From assembly GCA_015657395.1 (NCBI GenBank), contig JADLKI010000017.1:44773-50734 (forward strand): DNA of 5,962 bases, in the 5' to 3' direction. Shown here in pieces: positions 1-5,927 of this stretch. Numbering within the stretch: the stretch's first letter is position 1; each line of letters starts with the position of its first letter. The DNA comes from Spirochaetales bacterium (lineage in GTDB: Bacteria > Spirochaetota > Spirochaetia > Treponematales > Rectinemataceae). The position numbers and the translations under genes are program-made. The notes beneath the pieces are model-generated. The model was not told the origin of the DNA. It did not search any database and was given only the letters and a program-made list of their open reading frames with translations.

Positions 1-218
1 GGGAGAGGTCAGTATACTGCCGTGGAATTTCAGCAGCCTGCACGCAGAGAAGAAATCCTTAAGTTCCTCCGACTGTATGTTCTTTGGGAAGAAAAAGGCA
101 TTGATGTTGTAAAGATCACAGAGATGATTGTATAAAAATACCGCTGAGGAATTTTTAACATTTGCGCCGGCAAGGGGATGAGCATAGTCTGATGAGGATT
201 CATCTCCGACAGATTCAT
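1..218 (-). pseudogene. Shikimate dehydrogenase-like (AroE family) gene, 5' part only, with apparent frameshift
   Basis: This gene is truncated by the left window edge. On the minus strand the frame open to position 1 encodes PLAGANVKNSS, then YNINAFFFP, SEELKDFFSACRLLKF and HGSILTSP. This follows the N-terminal shikimate-binding domain of AroE (typically GNPVxHSxSPxxHN, a hydrophobic strand ending VPF, a PEDLxxFVxGLRALGFxG segment, then VTIPHK); the HK would fall just outside. A strong GGAGG at 227-231 lies 8 nt before an ATG at 216-218, but that ATG is in another frame (MNLSEMNPHQTMLIPL). One extra C in the run at 174-177 would join it to the AroE frame and give TMLI-PLAG, which aligns without gaps to the family start. 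The alternative is an unshifted ORF from ATG 271-273, with a poor N-terminus and no ribosome binding site. The SxSP motif is altered (NSSAV), so shikimate itself may not be the substrate. The shift could be a sequencing error, a programmed shift or a real mutation. Confidence 0.6.
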
Positions 219-226
219 ACGTTTCG

Positions 227-231
227 CCTCC
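227..231 (-). promoter_or_regulatory. Ribosome binding site of the AroE-like gene
   Basis: GGAGG on the minus strand stands 8 nt before the ATG at 216-218. It is the only good Shine-Dalgarno sequence near the AroE-like N-terminus. It lies inside the coding sequence if the upstream ATG (271-273) is used instead, so it favours the 218 start together with a frameshift further on. Confidence 0.6.
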
Positions 232-280
232 AAAGCAATGATTTAAGCAGCTTCCATACGTAGCTGACAGCATAGATGGA

Positions 281-294
281 ATATAAAAACGTTT
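281..294. promoter_or_regulatory. Putative LacI-family operator O1 (14-bp repeat copy 1)
   Basis: ATATAAAAACGTTT contains the palindromic core AAAACGTTTT (286-295) with a central CpG, the usual form of LacI/PurR-family operators. It lies just downstream of the expected transcription start (about 297-298) of the consensus minus-strand promoter, where a bound repressor would block that promoter. An identical 14-mer occurs at 442-455. That the neighbouring LacI-type regulator binds here is inference from position and family. Confidence 0.6.
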
Positions 295-304
295 TATTAT
301 TTAT

Positions 305-333
305 ATTGTATCCCTGGTTTTCAAAACTGTCAA
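305..333 (-). promoter_or_regulatory. Near-consensus sigma70/sigmaA promoter for the AroE-like gene
   Basis: Read on the minus strand: TTGACA (328-333, 6/6), a 17-nt spacer, then TACAAT (305-310, 5/6). Transcription should start near 297-298, giving a leader of about 80 nt to the ATG at 218. Such a strong unregulated promoter with an operator-like palindrome right after its start point fits simple repression. Confidence 0.8.
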
Positions 334-357
334 ATAAAAATTGTGGAAATGTGTTTT

Positions 358-390
358 TATTTTATTTATTTTAATATAATAAATAAAATA
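358..390. repeat. AT-only 13-bp perfect inverted repeat
   Basis: The left arm TATTTTATTTATT (358-370) is the exact reverse complement of AATAAATAAAATA (378-390), with a 7-nt centre. It lies about 25 bp upstream of the -35 element of the minus-strand promoter. It could be a regulator site, an UP-element-like stretch or simply low-complexity AT DNA. It is not followed by a T run that would fit a terminator of a mapped gene. Confidence 0.6.
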
Positions 391-441
391 TTATAAACAA
401 ATTGGGCGATTCAGGAGTCACTTGCAAAATTATCAAAAAAC

Positions 442-455
442 ATATAAAAACGTTT
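442..455. promoter_or_regulatory. Putative LacI-family operator O2 (14-bp repeat copy 2)
   Basis: This is an exact second copy of the 14-mer at 281-294, with the AAACGTTT core. The CpG centres of the two copies are 161 bp apart, which would allow a tetrameric or paired repressor to loop the DNA. This copy lies about 90 bp upstream of the expected lacI-type transcript start, so it may serve autoregulation or act as an auxiliary operator. Confidence 0.55.
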
Positions 456-457
456 CT

Positions 458-508
458 ATAGCAAAGAAGTAAGAGGCTTGCACTTAGGTTTTGAAAATGC
501 TTTGCTAT
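458..508. repeat. 9-bp inverted repeat flanking the regulator promoter
   Basis: ATAGCAAAG (458-466) and CTTTGCTAT (500-508) are perfect reverse complements separated by 33 bp. The right arm touches the proposed -35 element (508-513), and the left arm begins 3 bp after O2. The spacing is long for a single dimer site, so it may be two half-sites for a looping or AraC-like protein, or chance. Confidence 0.4.
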
Positions 509-536
509 TCATATGTGTACCTTTATATGCTATTAT
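508..536 (+). promoter_or_regulatory. Promoter of the LacI-family regulator (extended -10)
   Basis: TTCATA (508-513, 4/6), a 17-nt spacer, then TATTAT (531-536, 5/6), preceded by TGC, which makes an extended -10. Transcription would start about 543, leaving a leader of roughly 18 nt before the start codon at 561. Confidence 0.5.
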
Positions 537-548
537 ACCGAACAGGAC

Positions 549-553
549 AGGAG
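549..553 (+). promoter_or_regulatory. Ribosome binding site fixing an ATT start for the LacI-family gene
   Basis: AGGAG stands 7 nt before ATT 561-563. The frame has a TGA stop at 555-557, so no ATG, GTG or TTG lies between that stop and the first residues of the helix-turn-helix. The Shine-Dalgarno position therefore points to the ATT codon. Confidence 0.65.
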
Positions 554-560
554 TTGAACT

Positions 561-1631
561 ATTTCAAACATTAAAGATGTTGCAAACCTTGCAGGTGTTT
601 CCATATCTACAGTTTCCAACGTGCTCAACAAAAAACGCTATGTGAGCAGGGAAGCTACCGAAAAGGTTATGCAGGCCATACGGCAGCTGAATTACAATGT
701 CGATATGATTGCTCACAGCATGAAATCGAAATATTCGATGATGATTGGAGTAATTATACCCGACATTACACGCATATTTTTCCCGCAGGTATTGGCAGGC
801 ATACAGTCTGCGACGAGAGAGCAGGGATACAACATAATTATTTACAGCTCCGAACATGACATAAATAAAGAGAAAGATTTTATTCGTATACTGTCCCATA
901 TGCGCGTCGATGGGATCATCCTTGATTCCATGGCAGATCATGATGATGACCAGTACGTTCAGATGCTTGTGTCCATTACAAACGGGAAAAAGCATGTTCC
1001 CGTGGTGAGCATGGAACGGGATTTTTCCCAGTACGGAATCGATTCAATAATTATCGACAATGAACAGGGCGCATATCTCGCCACCCGCTTGCTGATAGAC
1101 CGTGGTGCAAAAAACATAGCGCTCTATTCATCTTTTTCAAAACAGGGTGGTCTGCCTCGCTTTAATGGGTATTGCCGTGCATTACGGGAGAGCGGCTTTG
1201 CACTCAATAATAACCTGTTGGTCAAATCTGAATCCTCTGCATGGGCAGGATATAGCGTTACACGAAAATTGCTTATGAATGGGATACATTTTGACGGGCT
1301 TTTCGCAGGCAATGATCAGCGCGCGGTGGGAGCCATAAAAGCGCTGCATGAGCATGGCGTACGCATACCACAGGATGTGATGGTTGTCGGTTTTGATAAT
1401 ACTTTCGTCTCTTCCATGATTACTCCCCCGCTGACCACAATCAATGTTCCGAAGCACAGAATGGGACGAGAGGCGGCAGAACACCTGATGCAATTGATTG
1501 CAGACAAAGGCAACTGCGTGGATACAGCATCTGAACATGCTGGCAAGCGGATATTGCTTCCCATTGAACTGATTGAACGCGAGTCTACTCTTGCCGGCAA
1601 AACCACCGCATGGGATTTGGAGGATTGGTAA
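561..1631 (+). CDS. LacI/GalR-family transcriptional regulator, with a probable ATT start codon
   Basis: The protein is 356 aa from the ATT start, within the usual LacI range. Residues 1-25 form the LacI helix-turn-helix (SNIKDVANLAGVSIS, then TVSNVLN). Residues 46-56 form the hinge helix (DMIAHSMKS), with Met54-Lys55 at the minor-groove positions held by Leu54-Lys55 in PurR. Residues 60-340 form a periplasmic-binding-protein-like sugar domain with the family landmarks VIIPDITRIFFPQVLAGI, VDGIILDS, IIIDNEQGAYLAT, FAGNDQRAVGAIKAL, VVGFDN and PPLTTINVP. Starting at the next GTG (621) would delete 20 residues, including most of the DNA-binding domain, so that start is rejected. The gene is transcribed divergently from the AroE-like gene across a shared control region with two operator-like repeats. 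It probably acts as a repressor responding to a sugar or sugar phosphate; the effector cannot be named. The family call is very secure, the start codon less so. Confidence 0.9.
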   Translation: MSNIKDVANLAGVSISTVSNVLNKKRYVSREATEKVMQAIRQLNYNVDMIAHSMKSKYSMMIGVIIPDITRIFFPQVLAGIQSATREQGYNIIIYSSEHDINKEKDFIRILSHMRVDGIILDSMADHDDDQYVQMLVSITNGKKHVPVVSMERDFSQYGIDSIIIDNEQGAYLATRLLIDRGAKNIALYSSFSKQGGLPRFNGYCRALRESGFALNNNLLVKSESSAWAGYSVTRKLLMNGIHFDGLFAGNDQRAVGAIKALHEHGVRIPQDVMVVGFDNTFVSSMITPPLTTINVPKHRMGREAAEHLMQLIADKGNCVDTASEHAGKRILLPIELIERESTLAGKTTAWDLEDW

Positions 1632-1690
1632 GAGATAATTAAAAATAGCGATTCGCCCTGGTTATCGGTCCCGAAGCCGCGCCGGGGCTC
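1632..1690. other. Convergent intergenic gap at a composition boundary
   Basis: This short gap lies between the ends of the regulator and the VOC gene. The first 20 bases are AT-rich and the last 25 are very GC-rich, so base composition changes inside the gap. A CCCG/CGGG stem with a 9-nt loop can be drawn near 1670-1687, but no T run follows on either strand, so no terminator is called. Confidence 0.4.
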
Positions 1691-2098
1691 CTATTTCTCG
1701 AAGTTCAGCATCCATTTTACGCCGAATCTGTCGGCGAAGTCGGCATAGAGGGCTCCCCAGAATTCTTTCCTGACGGGAGTTGTGACGGTGCCGCCGGCCG
1801 ACAGCTTTGCGAAAATGTCGCGCAGCTCCGCCTCCGACTCGCAGAGGAGCATGAGGCTCACGTCGTTGCCGCGCTGCAGTCTGCTTTTGCCGAGCGTATC
1901 GGAAGCCATGATGCGGATCTTCCCCGTCTCCAGCGACGCATGCATGACGCTCGCCTGGAACTCCTTGGGCATGGATGCCGCCATCGGAGACTCTCCCACC
2001 GTCATGATCCTGAGTTCGCCTCCCAGGCAGGACTGGTAGAATTTCATTGCCTCTGAAGCATTTTCTTCGAACGAAAGATAGGGATTCAATGTCGCCAT
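1691..2098 (-). CDS. VOC-superfamily protein, PhnB/YjdN (3-dmu-9_3-mt) type
   Basis: The protein is 135 aa, a normal length for this single-domain family with the paired beta-alpha-beta-beta-beta (glyoxalase/bleomycin-resistance) fold. Landmarks are LNPYLSFEENASEAMKFY at residues 4-21 and LGGEL at 25-29. VMHASLETG lies at 51-59, where the family often keeps a metal-site His (here His53). The closing FWGALYADFADRFGVKW segment falls at about 113-129. Many such proteins are annotated by analogy with demethylubiquinone methyltransferase or PhnB, but no reaction can be assigned here. The start is the ATG at 2096-2098, placed 5 nt after GGAGG (2104-2108). A TTG start at 2110 would overlap that ribosome binding site and is rejected. 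The gene is divergent from corA, is GC-rich like corA, and has no evident link to the sugar genes. Confidence 0.85.
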   Translation of the reverse strand: MATLNPYLSFEENASEAMKFYQSCLGGELRIMTVGESPMAASMPKEFQASVMHASLETGKIRIMASDTLGKSRLQRGNDVSLMLLCESEAELRDIFAKLSAGGTVTTPVRKEFWGALYADFADRFGVKWMLNFEK

Positions 2099-2282
2099 AG
2101 ATACCTCCAACCGGAATCTCGTGGTGGGCCTTTGCGGTGTCGGGCCCCGCGCCGATTATGATAAATTACTGTTAATTCCGGATGGCCGACAAATGTCCGG
2201 GCGGAGAGGATGGAAATCAATGTGTTCCGCGCGCGGGAGAGACAGCTTGCGCGCTCGCATATGAAAGGCTAGTCTTCGGATT
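2099..2282. other. Divergent intergenic region between the VOC gene and corA
   Basis: This 184-bp GC-rich region has an AT-rich centre (2155-2177) containing TATGAT (2157-2162), a possible plus-strand -10 without a good -35. Small structures are CCGGA/TCCGG (2178-2182 and 2196-2200, 13-nt loop) and the perfect palindrome CCGCGCGCGG (2227-2236), whose GCGCGC core recurs at 2249-2254 and could pair with it in the corA leader. No known Mg2+ riboswitch is recognisable, and the leader looks too short for an M-box. Confidence 0.3.
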
Positions 2283-3440
2283 ATGAAGCTGAAATGGAGA
2301 AAGAAGGAGCGTGACGAGGTCGAACCCATGGACGGGCAGCCTCAGCGCGCGAACGGGCTCAAGCGGCCGCGGAGAGTCTCGAAGCTGCCATTCTCCGGGG
2401 TCTCGGTCGAGACCGCGGGACTCCCTCCGGGGTCGGCCCGCTACATAGGCGATGTCGAGCCGACTTTGGCGACTTATTCCCTCTATTCCTACGACGAAGG
2501 GTCCGCCGTCATGCGCATTCCCGAGGACATAGGCGAGCTTCTGGCGCTCATCGATCTCAATGTGGTGAACTGGATCAACATCAACGGGCTCTCGGGCGGG
2601 ACGGTGGAGAAACTCTGCGCCATGCTCGGCATCCATCCGCTGGTGATAGAGGACATTCTCAACACCGAACACAGGCCGAAGCTTGAAAATTTCGACGATT
2701 ACCTTTTCCTGATAACCAAGATGCTCACGATGCACGAAGATGGCTCGATCGAGTACGAACAGGTGAGTTTTATCCTCAAGGGCAAGATTCTCATCTCCTT
2801 CCAGGAAAGTCCTGGCGACTCTTTCAAGGGAGTACGCGACAGGATCATGGCGGCGGCAGGAAAGCTGCGCAAGCTGGGGGCCGATTATCTTCTCTACGCC
2901 CTCATGGACAATATCGTCGACAATTACTTCATCGTGCTCGAAAAGCTGGGCGACAGGCTCGAAAGCCTCGAGGAAGCCTCGGCTGCGGAAGACGATGGCG
3001 ACTTCCTTCACAGTATTCAGGAACTCAAGCGGGAGCTCGCGAGGATGCGCCGCGTGATCTGGCCAGTCCGTGATTCCATTGGCGCGCTCGCCCGCAGCGA
3101 TTCGATCCAGATGGACATCTCCCTCTCGCCCTATCTGCGCGACCTGTACGAAAATACGGTCCAGGCGATAGAGGCGCTCGAATCCTACCGCGAGCATACG
3201 GCCTCGATCATCGAGCTCCATCTCAGCGAAGTGAACACGAACATGTCGCGGATCATGAAAGTCCTCACGATCCTGTCGGCCATCTTCATACCGATCACGT
3301 TCATCGCGGGCGTCTACGGCATGAACTTCGCGAACATGCCGGAACTCGTCGTACCCTGGGGCTATCCCGCCGCCCTCGCCCTCATGGTCGTGGTGGTGGT
3401 CGCAGAGTTGATCTATTTCAAAGTGAAGAAGTGGATATAG
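2283..3440 (+). CDS. corA: CorA-type Mg2+/Co2+ channel
   Basis: This 385-aa inner-membrane divalent-cation channel would act as a pentamer. The C-terminus has the diagnostic YGMNF motif (GMN at 346-348) between two membrane helices (about 325-344 and 361-379), followed by MPEL at 352-355 and a basic tail (KVKKWI). The cytoplasmic domain starts at GLPPG (46-50) and contains GIHPLVIEDILN (116-127), RPKLENF (131-137) and a long stalk helix. Compared from memory with Thermotoga maritima CorA, the two aspartates of the regulatory metal site correspond to Asp124 and Asp287, and pore residues to Met325 and Leu328. The N-terminus carries roughly 35 extra, very basic residues. ATG 2283 has only a weak GAAAGG 12 nt upstream, whereas Met16 (ATG 2328) has GAGG 8 nt upstream, so the true start may be 2328. 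The gene is GC-rich, unlike most of its sugar-gene neighbours. The long minus-strand ORF opposite it is a shadow. Confidence 0.95.
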   Translation: MKLKWRKKERDEVEPMDGQPQRANGLKRPRRVSKLPFSGVSVETAGLPPGSARYIGDVEPTLATYSLYSYDEGSAVMRIPEDIGELLALIDLNVVNWININGLSGGTVEKLCAMLGIHPLVIEDILNTEHRPKLENFDDYLFLITKMLTMHEDGSIEYEQVSFILKGKILISFQESPGDSFKGVRDRIMAAAGKLRKLGADYLLYALMDNIVDNYFIVLEKLGDRLESLEEASAAEDDGDFLHSIQELKRELARMRRVIWPVRDSIGALARSDSIQMDISLSPYLRDLYENTVQAIEALESYREHTASIIELHLSEVNTNMSRIMKVLTILSAIFIPITFIAGVYGMNFANMPELVVPWGYPAALALMVVVVVAELIYFKVKKWI

Positions 3441-3455
3441 GGGTATTTATTTGTT

Positions 3456-4964
3456 TTATCCCTTGGGTTGATCCACCTTTCGGGAGATTGTCTGAAGGAC
3501 TGCGGATTTCCACCCTTCAATCAACGATTGTCGTGTTGATTGTTTCATCATCGGTGAATATTGTTTAGTTTCAATTTTTATAACAGCTTTCTCCTGCGGA
3601 CTTGGCAATACTGCACACGAAATTCCTCCCATATATGCAGCCCCAAATGCTGAAAGCTCTTCTAATGCAGGAACAACGACAGGGATGCCAAGCAAATCTG
3701 CTTGAAACTGCATCAGGAATGCATTGCGGGTGGGGCCACCATCGACATGAAGCATGTTGAGCGAGAAAGAGCTCGCAGCACTCATGTGGACAATTAAATC
3801 TCTTATTTGAAAAGCAATAGACTCCAGGCCGGCTCGTATCACATGGCGTTTGTCGCTCTTGTAAGAGAGCCCTGTTAGTATCGCCCGTATATAATGTTCC
3901 CAATAAGGAGCTCCAAGACCAGAAAAGGCGGGTACAAGGTATACTCCTCCATTGTCTGGGACTTCTTCTGCAAGACGCTCTGCCTCATCATAAGAAGAAA
4001 ATAGTCCCAAATTATCTCTGAGCCACCTGAGCGTATATCCTGTTGAATGAATATTTCCTTCTAAAACATATGATATTTTTTTTTGGAAACCCCATCCAAT
4101 GGAGATAACCAAATCATTTTTGGACACATCAGGCACTGAACCGATATTCATCATTATTGATGAACCAGTCCCGTATGTGGCTTTTATATCTCCTTGATTC
4201 CATCCATTATGACCGAAAAGAGCCGCATGAGAATCGCCCATTACTGAAGTAATGGGAAGTGTCCTGTCAAAACCGGGAATTCGAGCATCTCCGAAATAAG
4301 AATCAGACGAACGCGGTTCTGGAAGCAGAATACCCGAAAGGCCGAATGTACTGACTAACTCTTCATCCCAGTCAAGTGTTTTTATGTTGAATAGCATTGT
4401 GCGGCTTGCGTTAGAATAATCAGTTGCAAATACGACACGGTCCGTAAGATTCCAGATGAGCCATGTGTCAATTGTGCCCGCCATTAATCTGTCGTTTTTC
4501 AATGCATTTTTTGCAGCATTTGAATTCTTGACTATCCACGCCAGCTTGGTTGCCGAAAAATACGGATCCAGTTTCAGCCCAGTCTTTTCTCTGATCGGGT
4601 TCTCAAAATGCTCCTGCGAGAGGATATTACAGAGCTCTATTCCTCGTTCATCCTGCCATACAAGTGCATTGTATACAGGCAACCCAGTGTTTGCGTCCCA
4701 TGCAAGAATGGTCTCTCTTTGATTGGTAATGGAAAGGGAAGCAACCTTAGAAAGTGGTATATGGCTTTCACATATTGTCTCATAAATGGCAGCCTTTGTA
4801 TTTTCCAAAATTTGCAGAGGGTCATGCTCGACGAAGCCTGGAGATGGGTATATCTGTTTGTGTAACTTTGTTACACGATAAACTGGTCTACCGGAACAAT
4901 CAAAAATGATTGCTTTGGTGGCTTGTGTGCTTTGGTCTACTGCGAGCAGATAGCTCTCTTCCAT
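3456..4964 (-). CDS. FGGY-family carbohydrate kinase, glycerol-kinase-like
   Basis: This 502-aa cytoplasmic ATP-dependent sugar or polyol kinase has the usual GlpK length. Glycerol-kinase landmarks run throughout: DQSTQATKAIIFD at 10-22, PGFVEHDP at 42-49, NQRET at 81-85, LVWQ at 101-104, DPYFSATKLAW at 133-143, GTIDTWLIW at 163-171, SNASRTMLF at 184-192, GDSHAALFG at 243-251, TYGTG at 263-267, FSGLGAPYW at 347-355, VDGG at 407-410 and FGAAYMGG at 440-447. Family-based contacts Arg83, Glu84, Trp103, Tyr135 and the catalytic base Asp244 are all present. The Gln that follows this Asp in glycerol kinases is Ser245, so the substrate may not be glycerol. The gene lies 12 bp after the transketolase subunit, with AAGGG about 9 nt before its ATG, and should be cotranscribed with it. 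It ends 15 bp from the convergent corA stop, with no clear terminator between. Candidate substrates inferred from context are short ketoses such as apulose, erythrulose or xylulose. An erythritol-type polyol is also possible. Confidence 0.9.
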   Translation of the reverse strand: MEESYLLAVDQSTQATKAIIFDCSGRPVYRVTKLHKQIYPSPGFVEHDPLQILENTKAAIYETICESHIPLSKVASLSITNQRETILAWDANTGLPVYNALVWQDERGIELCNILSQEHFENPIREKTGLKLDPYFSATKLAWIVKNSNAAKNALKNDRLMAGTIDTWLIWNLTDRVVFATDYSNASRTMLFNIKTLDWDEELVSTFGLSGILLPEPRSSDSYFGDARIPGFDRTLPITSVMGDSHAALFGHNGWNQGDIKATYGTGSSIMMNIGSVPDVSKNDLVISIGWGFQKKISYVLEGNIHSTGYTLRWLRDNLGLFSSYDEAERLAEEVPDNGGVYLVPAFSGLGAPYWEHYIRAILTGLSYKSDKRHVIRAGLESIAFQIRDLIVHMSAASSFSLNMLHVDGGPTRNAFLMQFQADLLGIPVVVPALEELSAFGAAYMGGISCAVLPSPQEKAVIKIETKQYSPMMKQSTRQSLIEGWKSAVLQTISRKVDQPKG

Positions 4965-4976
4965 CTTCTTATTCCC

Positions 4977-5927
4977 TTATCTTTTGTGTCTGACCAAGGA
5001 ACGAATTTGATCTGATATTTTCTCAGAAGTGAACCCATAATATTCAAATAGCTCATCTGAGGAACCCGATGGGGCCCATTCATCAGGGAATCCTAGAATT
5101 TTCATCGGAACAGGAACAGTCTGAACGACTACTTCCGAGACAGCAGCTCCAAGACCTCCAAATATACTGTGCTCTTCAACTGTAATAATTAAGCCTGTTT
5201 CTCGTGCGGCGGCTGCAATCGCATCTACATCTAAAGGCTTGACGGACCAAAAGTCCAGCACGCGGGCCTGTATGCCCTCTTTCTCAAGTAACATTGCTGC
5301 TCCGAGGGCGGGCTGCACCATTTCACCTGCAGCAATAATGGTGCAATCATCTCCTTCATGGAGCATGTTGGCTTTTCCGGGCTTAAAAACGACACCCGAT
5401 GTTTCTGTATAGACATCGGCAACGGGATTTCTTCCCATGCGCATATAGGCTGGCCCGGAATGATTTGCAAGAAGTTCTGTGATTGTTGCGGTCTGATAAT
5501 TATCGCAGGGAAGATATATGTCGAGCCCCGGGAAGGTTCTCATCACCGCAAGATCATGCAGGGAATGATGCGTACTGCCAAGAGCCCCATAGCTTACACC
5601 GCCAGAAATACCAACTATTTTGACATCAGAATGTGCATATGTGACATCGACCTTCACCTGATCAAGGCAGCGCGAAGAATAAAAGCTTGCAGGTCCGCAC
5701 ACAAAGACTCGTTTCCCTGATTTTGCCAACCCAGCCCCAATGCCAATTGCATCTTGTTCTGCGATGCCCACCTCAATAAACTGGTTAGGATATGCTCTCT
5801 CGAAATTTTCCAGAGTCGCGGAACTTTTTGAGTCCGAAGTAATGACGAAAATATTTTTGTTTTTTTGTGCGATATTGCATAATGCTCTGGAGAATGATTG
5901 GCGGCAGCTGATTTTGGGTGGTGTCAT
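4977..5927 (-). CDS. Transketolase family protein, C-terminal subunit of a split transketolase
   Basis: This 316-aa protein corresponds to the pyrimidine-binding and C-terminal domains of transketolase; the ThDP-diphosphate-binding half is a separate subunit. Residues 10-170 form the Pyr domain, with FIEVGIAEQDAIGIGAGLA at 50-68. Its Glu57 is the conserved glutamate that activates the ThDP aminopyrimidine. GSTHHSLHDLAVMRTFPGL spans 117-135 and carries family histidines, and RMGRNP spans 163-168. Residues 185-316 form the C-terminal domain, with a TIIAAGEMV strand, VLDFWSVKPLD and EEHSIFGGLG. The start is ATG 5925-5927, preceded by AGGAGG (5932-5937) only 4 nt away, and it overlaps the upstream stop as ATGA, typical of translationally coupled subunits. 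The 12-bp gap to the kinase suggests one operon for phosphorylation followed by C2-unit cleavage or transfer. It could instead serve as an ordinary split transketolase or a DXS-like paralogue; donor and acceptor sugars cannot be read from the sequence. Confidence 0.92.
   Translation of the reverse strand: MTPPKISCRQSFSRALCNIAQKNKNIFVITSDSKSSATLENFERAYPNQFIEVGIAEQDAIGIGAGLAKSGKRVFVCGPASFYSSRCLDQVKVDVTYAHSDVKIVGISGGVSYGALGSTHHSLHDLAVMRTFPGLDIYLPCDNYQTATITELLANHSGPAYMRMGRNPVADVYTETSGVVFKPGKANMLHEGDDCTIIAAGEMVQPALGAAMLLEKEGIQARVLDFWSVKPLDVDAIAAAARETGLIITVEEHSIFGGLGAAVSEVVVQTVPVPMKILGFPDEWAPSGSSDELFEYYGFTSEKISDQIRSLVRHKR

Noticed and set aside
1..135. Plus-strand frame open from the left edge to a TAA at 133-135 (44 residues), which could be the 3' end of a gene
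   Set aside because: It is exactly antisense to the AroE-like frame, which has clear family similarity and an upstream promoter and ribosome binding site. The plus-strand peptide resembles nothing recognised.
30..218. A 62-aa minus-strand ORF from the ATG at 218 as an independent small gene
   Set aside because: It has a good ribosome binding site, but its first residues fit the AroE N-terminus and its later residues do not look like a protein. It is better explained as the shifted start of the AroE-like gene.
492..505. A catabolite-responsive element (cre)-like site, TGAAAATGCTTTGC
   Set aside because: It has about three mismatches to the cre consensus, including loss of the central CpG.
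564..995. A 143-aa minus-strand ORF opposite the regulator
   Set aside because: It overlaps the helix-turn-helix and core domain coding of the LacI-type gene and shows no family features.
1660..1690. An intrinsic terminator after the regulator or the VOC gene
   Set aside because: GC-rich stems can be drawn but are imperfect and lack a following T run on either strand.
2217..3221. A 334-aa minus-strand ORF opposite corA
   Set aside because: It is a mirror-frame ORF produced by GC-rich codon use in corA, with no recognisable domain, while corA has the full GMN channel signature.
3438..3465. A bidirectional terminator between corA and the kinase
   Set aside because: Only a 3-bp GGG/CCC stem with a long AT loop can be drawn, which is too weak to call.
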